DNA from: Hungatella sp.
GTDB taxonomy: Bacteria > Bacillota > Clostridia > Lachnospirales > Lachnospiraceae
NCBI GenBank assembly: GCA_022796015.1
Contig: JAAWHU010000036.1
Coordinates: forward strand, 1 to 34,366
Direction: 5' to 3'
Length of the DNA stretch: 34,366 bases
The first letter of the stretch is position 1, and every line of letters begins with the position of its first letter. The notes below the pieces were generated by a model. The model was not told where the DNA came from. It saw only the letters and a program-made list of their open reading frames with translations, and did no database searches. The translations under genes and the position numbers were made by a program. This document shows positions 32,312 to 34,366 of this stretch, piece by piece.

Positions 32312-33502
32312 TCAGTGACTGTAGAACCGAATTTCAAAACAGGCTCCGGCGTCAGGAATATTCATGGCATGGAGGGTCCCGTTCTGGCTCTCAATAATCT
32401 CCTTTGCTAGGGCAAGGCCGATGCCGATTCCCCCTTCCCGTGCTTCCTTCCCGCGGTAAAACCTTTCAAAAATATGGGGAAGCTCATCCTTGGCAAATCC
32501 CTTGCCCTCGTCCCAGATTCTGATCTGGGTATAGAGAGGGTTCTGGTCATAGGAACAGTGGATCACCCCTCCTCTGTTATGCTCCATACAGTTTTTCATC
32601 AGGTTCATGACGGCCTCCATAGTCCATTCCAGGTCTGCAGTGACTGCCATCTCCCCCAGCTGCACAATGTCAATCGAAGTTTCGTACCGGGCAGATAATT
32701 CCTGGAGATTATCTGCCCCCAGAACAAGAAGGGTAAATACGTCAACCTCCTCCTTTTGAAAAACCAGGGCTCCTGCATCCAGACGGGACAGGAGAAGAAG
32801 GGCCTCCTCCAGCCGGGTAAGTCTAAGAAGCTGCCTTTGGATCTGGGCCGCCTGCCTGTTGTCCCGGCCCTGTGCCATTGTCTGCAGGGATAAGGAGATG
32901 GAGGTAATAGGTGTCTTCAGCTGGTGGGCTATGTTGGAAAGATTTTCCGCAAAACGGTTCCTGGCATCAACGGCCATATCCTTAGTGTGCTGGAGAGCCG
33001 TCACGGTTTTTGAAATCTCATCCTCCAGCCTGGAGAAGGCATCCTCGCCGGAGGTTCTGATTAGGTCTGCTTTTTTTATGCCTGCCATCTCCAGGTAGTC
33101 CGCCAAAGCCTGAATGCGCAGAGCTTCTTTTTGATTCCGGTACAGGAAGGTAAGAGTAAAAAGCAGAAGGCCGGCAGAAAATCCTGCCGCCCCAAGGAGA
33201 AGGGATTCTCCTGGAGAAACCATGGCAAAATCAGATGCCCGGTATCCTAAGGCCGGCAAAAGGCCTCTGTCAGGTGTTTTTTCAGGGATTTCGGCGTCAC
33301 GGGTATGTTCTTTTAAGGCGGCGGCAATAAGCTTTTGCACCTCCGGTTCCTGCTCTACCATACGGCAGCACAGAGAATTTAACAGGTTAAAGGGAAGACG
33401 GCTGTAATAGCGGGACACCAGAAGGGCCGTGAGGGAGGATGCCATAAAGCTTAAGGACAGGGCAAAGCCGCAGATGAGCAAAAGCTGTTTTCGTCCGTTC
33501 AT
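32312..33502 (-). CDS. Sensor histidine kinase
   Basis: The ATG at 33502 is chosen because its ATGA overlaps the regulator stop; an earlier in-frame ATG at 33550 would lie inside the regulator. The 396-residue protein has a first membrane helix at about 7-29, an outer segment of about 70 residues, and a second helix at about 99-121. The HisKA domain follows with NIAHQLKTPITSIS (phospho-acceptor His193), then HATPase motifs NLMKNCMEHN (N box), IWDEGKGFAKDELP (G1), HIFERFYRG (F box) and GIGIGLALAKEI (G2). The sizeable outer loop suggests direct ligand sensing, unlike the loop-less BceS kinases. It probably regulates the ABC transporter genes that follow. Confidence 0.93.
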   Translation of the reverse strand: MNGRKQLLLICGFALSLSFMASSLTALLVSRYYSRLPFNLLNSLCCRMVEQEPEVQKLIAAALKEHTRDAEIPEKTPDRGLLPALGYRASDFAMVSPGESLLLGAAGFSAGLLLFTLTFLYRNQKEALRIQALADYLEMAGIKKADLIRTSGEDAFSRLEDEISKTVTALQHTKDMAVDARNRFAENLSNIAHQLKTPITSISLSLQTMAQGRDNRQAAQIQRQLLRLTRLEEALLLLSRLDAGALVFQKEEVDVFTLLVLGADNLQELSARYETSIDIVQLGEMAVTADLEWTMEAVMNLMKNCMEHNRGGVIHCSYDQNPLYTQIRIWDEGKGFAKDELPHIFERFYRGKEAREGGIGIGLALAKEIIESQNGTLHAMNIPDAGACFEIRFYSH

Positions 33503-34170
33503 AAGGTATCCTCCATGCGGTATCCCACGCTTCTCACGGTTTTTAAGCATGGGGGCTGGCCCAGCTTATCTCTCAGGCGCTTTAGGGTGACCGTCAGAGT
33601 GTTATTGTTCACATAATTTCCCTTTACATCCCATACCTGCTCTAAAATGTTTTCCCTGGTCAGGGTTTTTCCTTTATTCTCCATTAGGTATAGAAGGAGT
33701 TCATATTCGGACGTGCTTAATCCCACTTCCTTTGAATGGCAGGAGACCAGCCTTCGGTTCTGGTCAATGACGATGCCATCGCAGGACAGATATTCGCTGG
33801 CTACGTCTCCGGTTCTCCGCAGCAGCGCCTGGATCCGGGAATAAAGGACCTCCAGCTCAAAGGGCTTTGCCACATAATCGTCAGCCCCCCGACGGAATCC
33901 CGAGACAATATCATGGGGGTCGCTGCGGACCGTAAGAATGATAATCGGCAGGTTCTTCCATTTGCTGCGGGCCCACTGGCAGAAGGCGTCTCCGCCCCCG
34001 TCCGGCATGTTCCAGTCCAGAAGAATCATAGACGGCACATGGGCCTTTAGGGCCTGCCTGATGTAAGCAAGGGTGGGGCAGACGGTCACCCTAATATTTT
34101 TGCGGGCCAGGTAGTCTTTGACAAGATTGGCAATTACAGAATCGTCTTCGGCATAATATAGCTCCATCAT
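33499..34170 (-). CDS. OmpR-family response regulator
   Basis: A GTG at 34185 is in frame, but the ATG at 34170 is preceded at about eight bases by GAGGAT, so the product is 223 residues. The receiver domain has the acidic pair YYAEDDSVIA, the phospho-acceptor in MILLDWNMPDGGG (Asp about 52), the Thr in IIILTVRSD and the Lys in YVAKPFELEVL. The C-terminal winged helix contains LSTSEYELLLYLMENKGKTL, NNNTLTVTLKRLRDKL and KTVRSVGYRM, typical of the OmpR/PhoB class. It is the first gene of the minus-strand block and is divergent from the oxidoreductase gene at the right edge. Confidence 0.94.
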   Translation of the reverse strand: MMELYYAEDDSVIANLVKDYLARKNIRVTVCPTLAYIRQALKAHVPSMILLDWNMPDGGGDAFCQWARSKWKNLPIIILTVRSDPHDIVSGFRRGADDYVAKPFELEVLYSRIQALLRRTGDVASEYLSCDGIVIDQNRRLVSCHSKEVGLSTSEYELLLYLMENKGKTLTRENILEQVWDVKGNYVNNNTLTVTLKRLRDKLGQPPCLKTVRSVGYRMEDTL

Positions 34171-34210
34171 AGTAATAATCCTCACAATATCACAGTTCTT
34201 TAAGAAAATG

Positions 34211-34239
34211 TTGTCAGCTTCTAAAGAAAATGGTATGAT
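34211..34239 (+). promoter_or_regulatory. Promoter of the NfnA-like gene
   Basis: TTGTCA (34211-34216) and TATGAT (34234-34239) are separated by 17 bases, with TG one base before the -10 (extended -10). The start codon lies 47 bases further on, after GAGGAGG. Confidence 0.7.
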
Positions 34240-34286
34240 AAAATGACGAAAAAAGCAACTATGGAAAAGATTTGAGGAGGAATCAG

Positions 34287-34366
34287 ATGTATAGAATCGT
34301 AAAGGCAGAGCAGCTGGCGGATAAAATCTATCTCATGGATGTGGAAGCCCCCAGGGTGGCCAAGGC
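34287..34366 (+). CDS. NfnA/sulfide dehydrogenase-type FAD/NAD-binding subunit, 5' end only
   Basis: Only the first 26 codons fall in the window. The ATG at 34287 follows GAGGAGG by a few bases. The product begins MYRIVKAEQLADKIYLMDVE and continues APRVAKA. This matches the N-terminus shared by ferredoxin:NADP oxidoreductase subunit alpha (NfnA) and related sulfide or dihydroorotate dehydrogenase electron-transfer subunits of Clostridia. These proteins carry FAD and pass electrons between NADH, NADPH and ferredoxin. Confidence is limited by length. A downstream NfnB/glutamate synthase-like gene would support it. Confidence 0.7.
   Translation, partial: MYRIVKAEQLADKIYLMDVEAPRVAK

Noticed and set aside
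34189-34217. Minus-strand promoter for the response regulator (CTGACA, 17 bases, TGTGAT)
   Set aside because: The spacing is right, but the -10 lacks the critical second-position A and the site overlaps the better + strand promoter. The evidence is too weak to list as a feature.

Overview
The window looks like a chromosomal segment of a low-to-medium GC Firmicute, most likely a gut or anaerobic Lachnospiraceae (Clostridium cluster XIVa, Enterocloster/Lachnoclostridium-like). The basis is the strong AGGAGG ribosome sites, sigma-A promoters, the Clostridia-style start of an NfnA-type gene at the right edge, and the general flavour of the proteins. Genus is an inference.

Region 1 (1-17029, all + strand) is the distal part of a surface polysaccharide (capsule/exopolysaccharide) locus of the Wzx/Wzy type. 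It holds two GT-B glycosyltransferases (the first cut by the window edge), a Wzy-like polymerase, a GT2 glycosyltransferase, a GHMP sugar kinase of the HddA type, a polysaccharide pyruvyl transferase, a fucosyltransferase-like protein and a Wzx flippase. These eight genes are very AT-rich. They are followed by a less AT-rich nucleotide-sugar module: GDP-mannose 4,6-dehydratase, a GDP-L-fucose synthase-like reductase, a perosamine synthase-like aminotransferase, a hexapeptide acyltransferase, ManC and a phosphohexomutase. Together these can plausibly make GDP-mannose, then GDP-4-keto-6-deoxymannose, then both a fucose-like and an N-acylated perosamine-like sugar. The last gene encodes a signal-anchored protein with phage-tail-fibre-like repeats.

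Region 2 (17137-21778) is a catabolic-looking unit: a LysR regulator with its own promoter and terminator, then a 2-hydroxycarboxylate transporter, an alpha/beta hydrolase and a C45-type Ntn hydrolase. The last three form a tight operon with a strong promoter, nearby dyad half-sites and a perfect 16-bp terminator stem.

Region 3 (21922-26342) is an accessory island: a remnant resembling the C-terminus of Rpn-family transposase/nucleases, then a three-gene operon behind a near-consensus promoter. It encodes an unrecognised protein with a possible winged helix, an FRG-domain protein and a 772-residue AIPR-family protein. This is the best candidate in the window for a poorly described system, probably anti-phage defence.

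Region 4 (26323-34170, all - strand) reads, in transcription order, as an OmpR-type response regulator, a sensor kinase, an ABC ATPase, an FtsX permease, a MoxR ATPase, a DUF58 protein and a DUF4129-like membrane protein. A divergent promoter at the right edge drives the first 80 bases of an NfnA-like ferredoxin:NADP oxidoreductase subunit. No tRNA, rRNA, CRISPR array or intact insertion sequence was seen.
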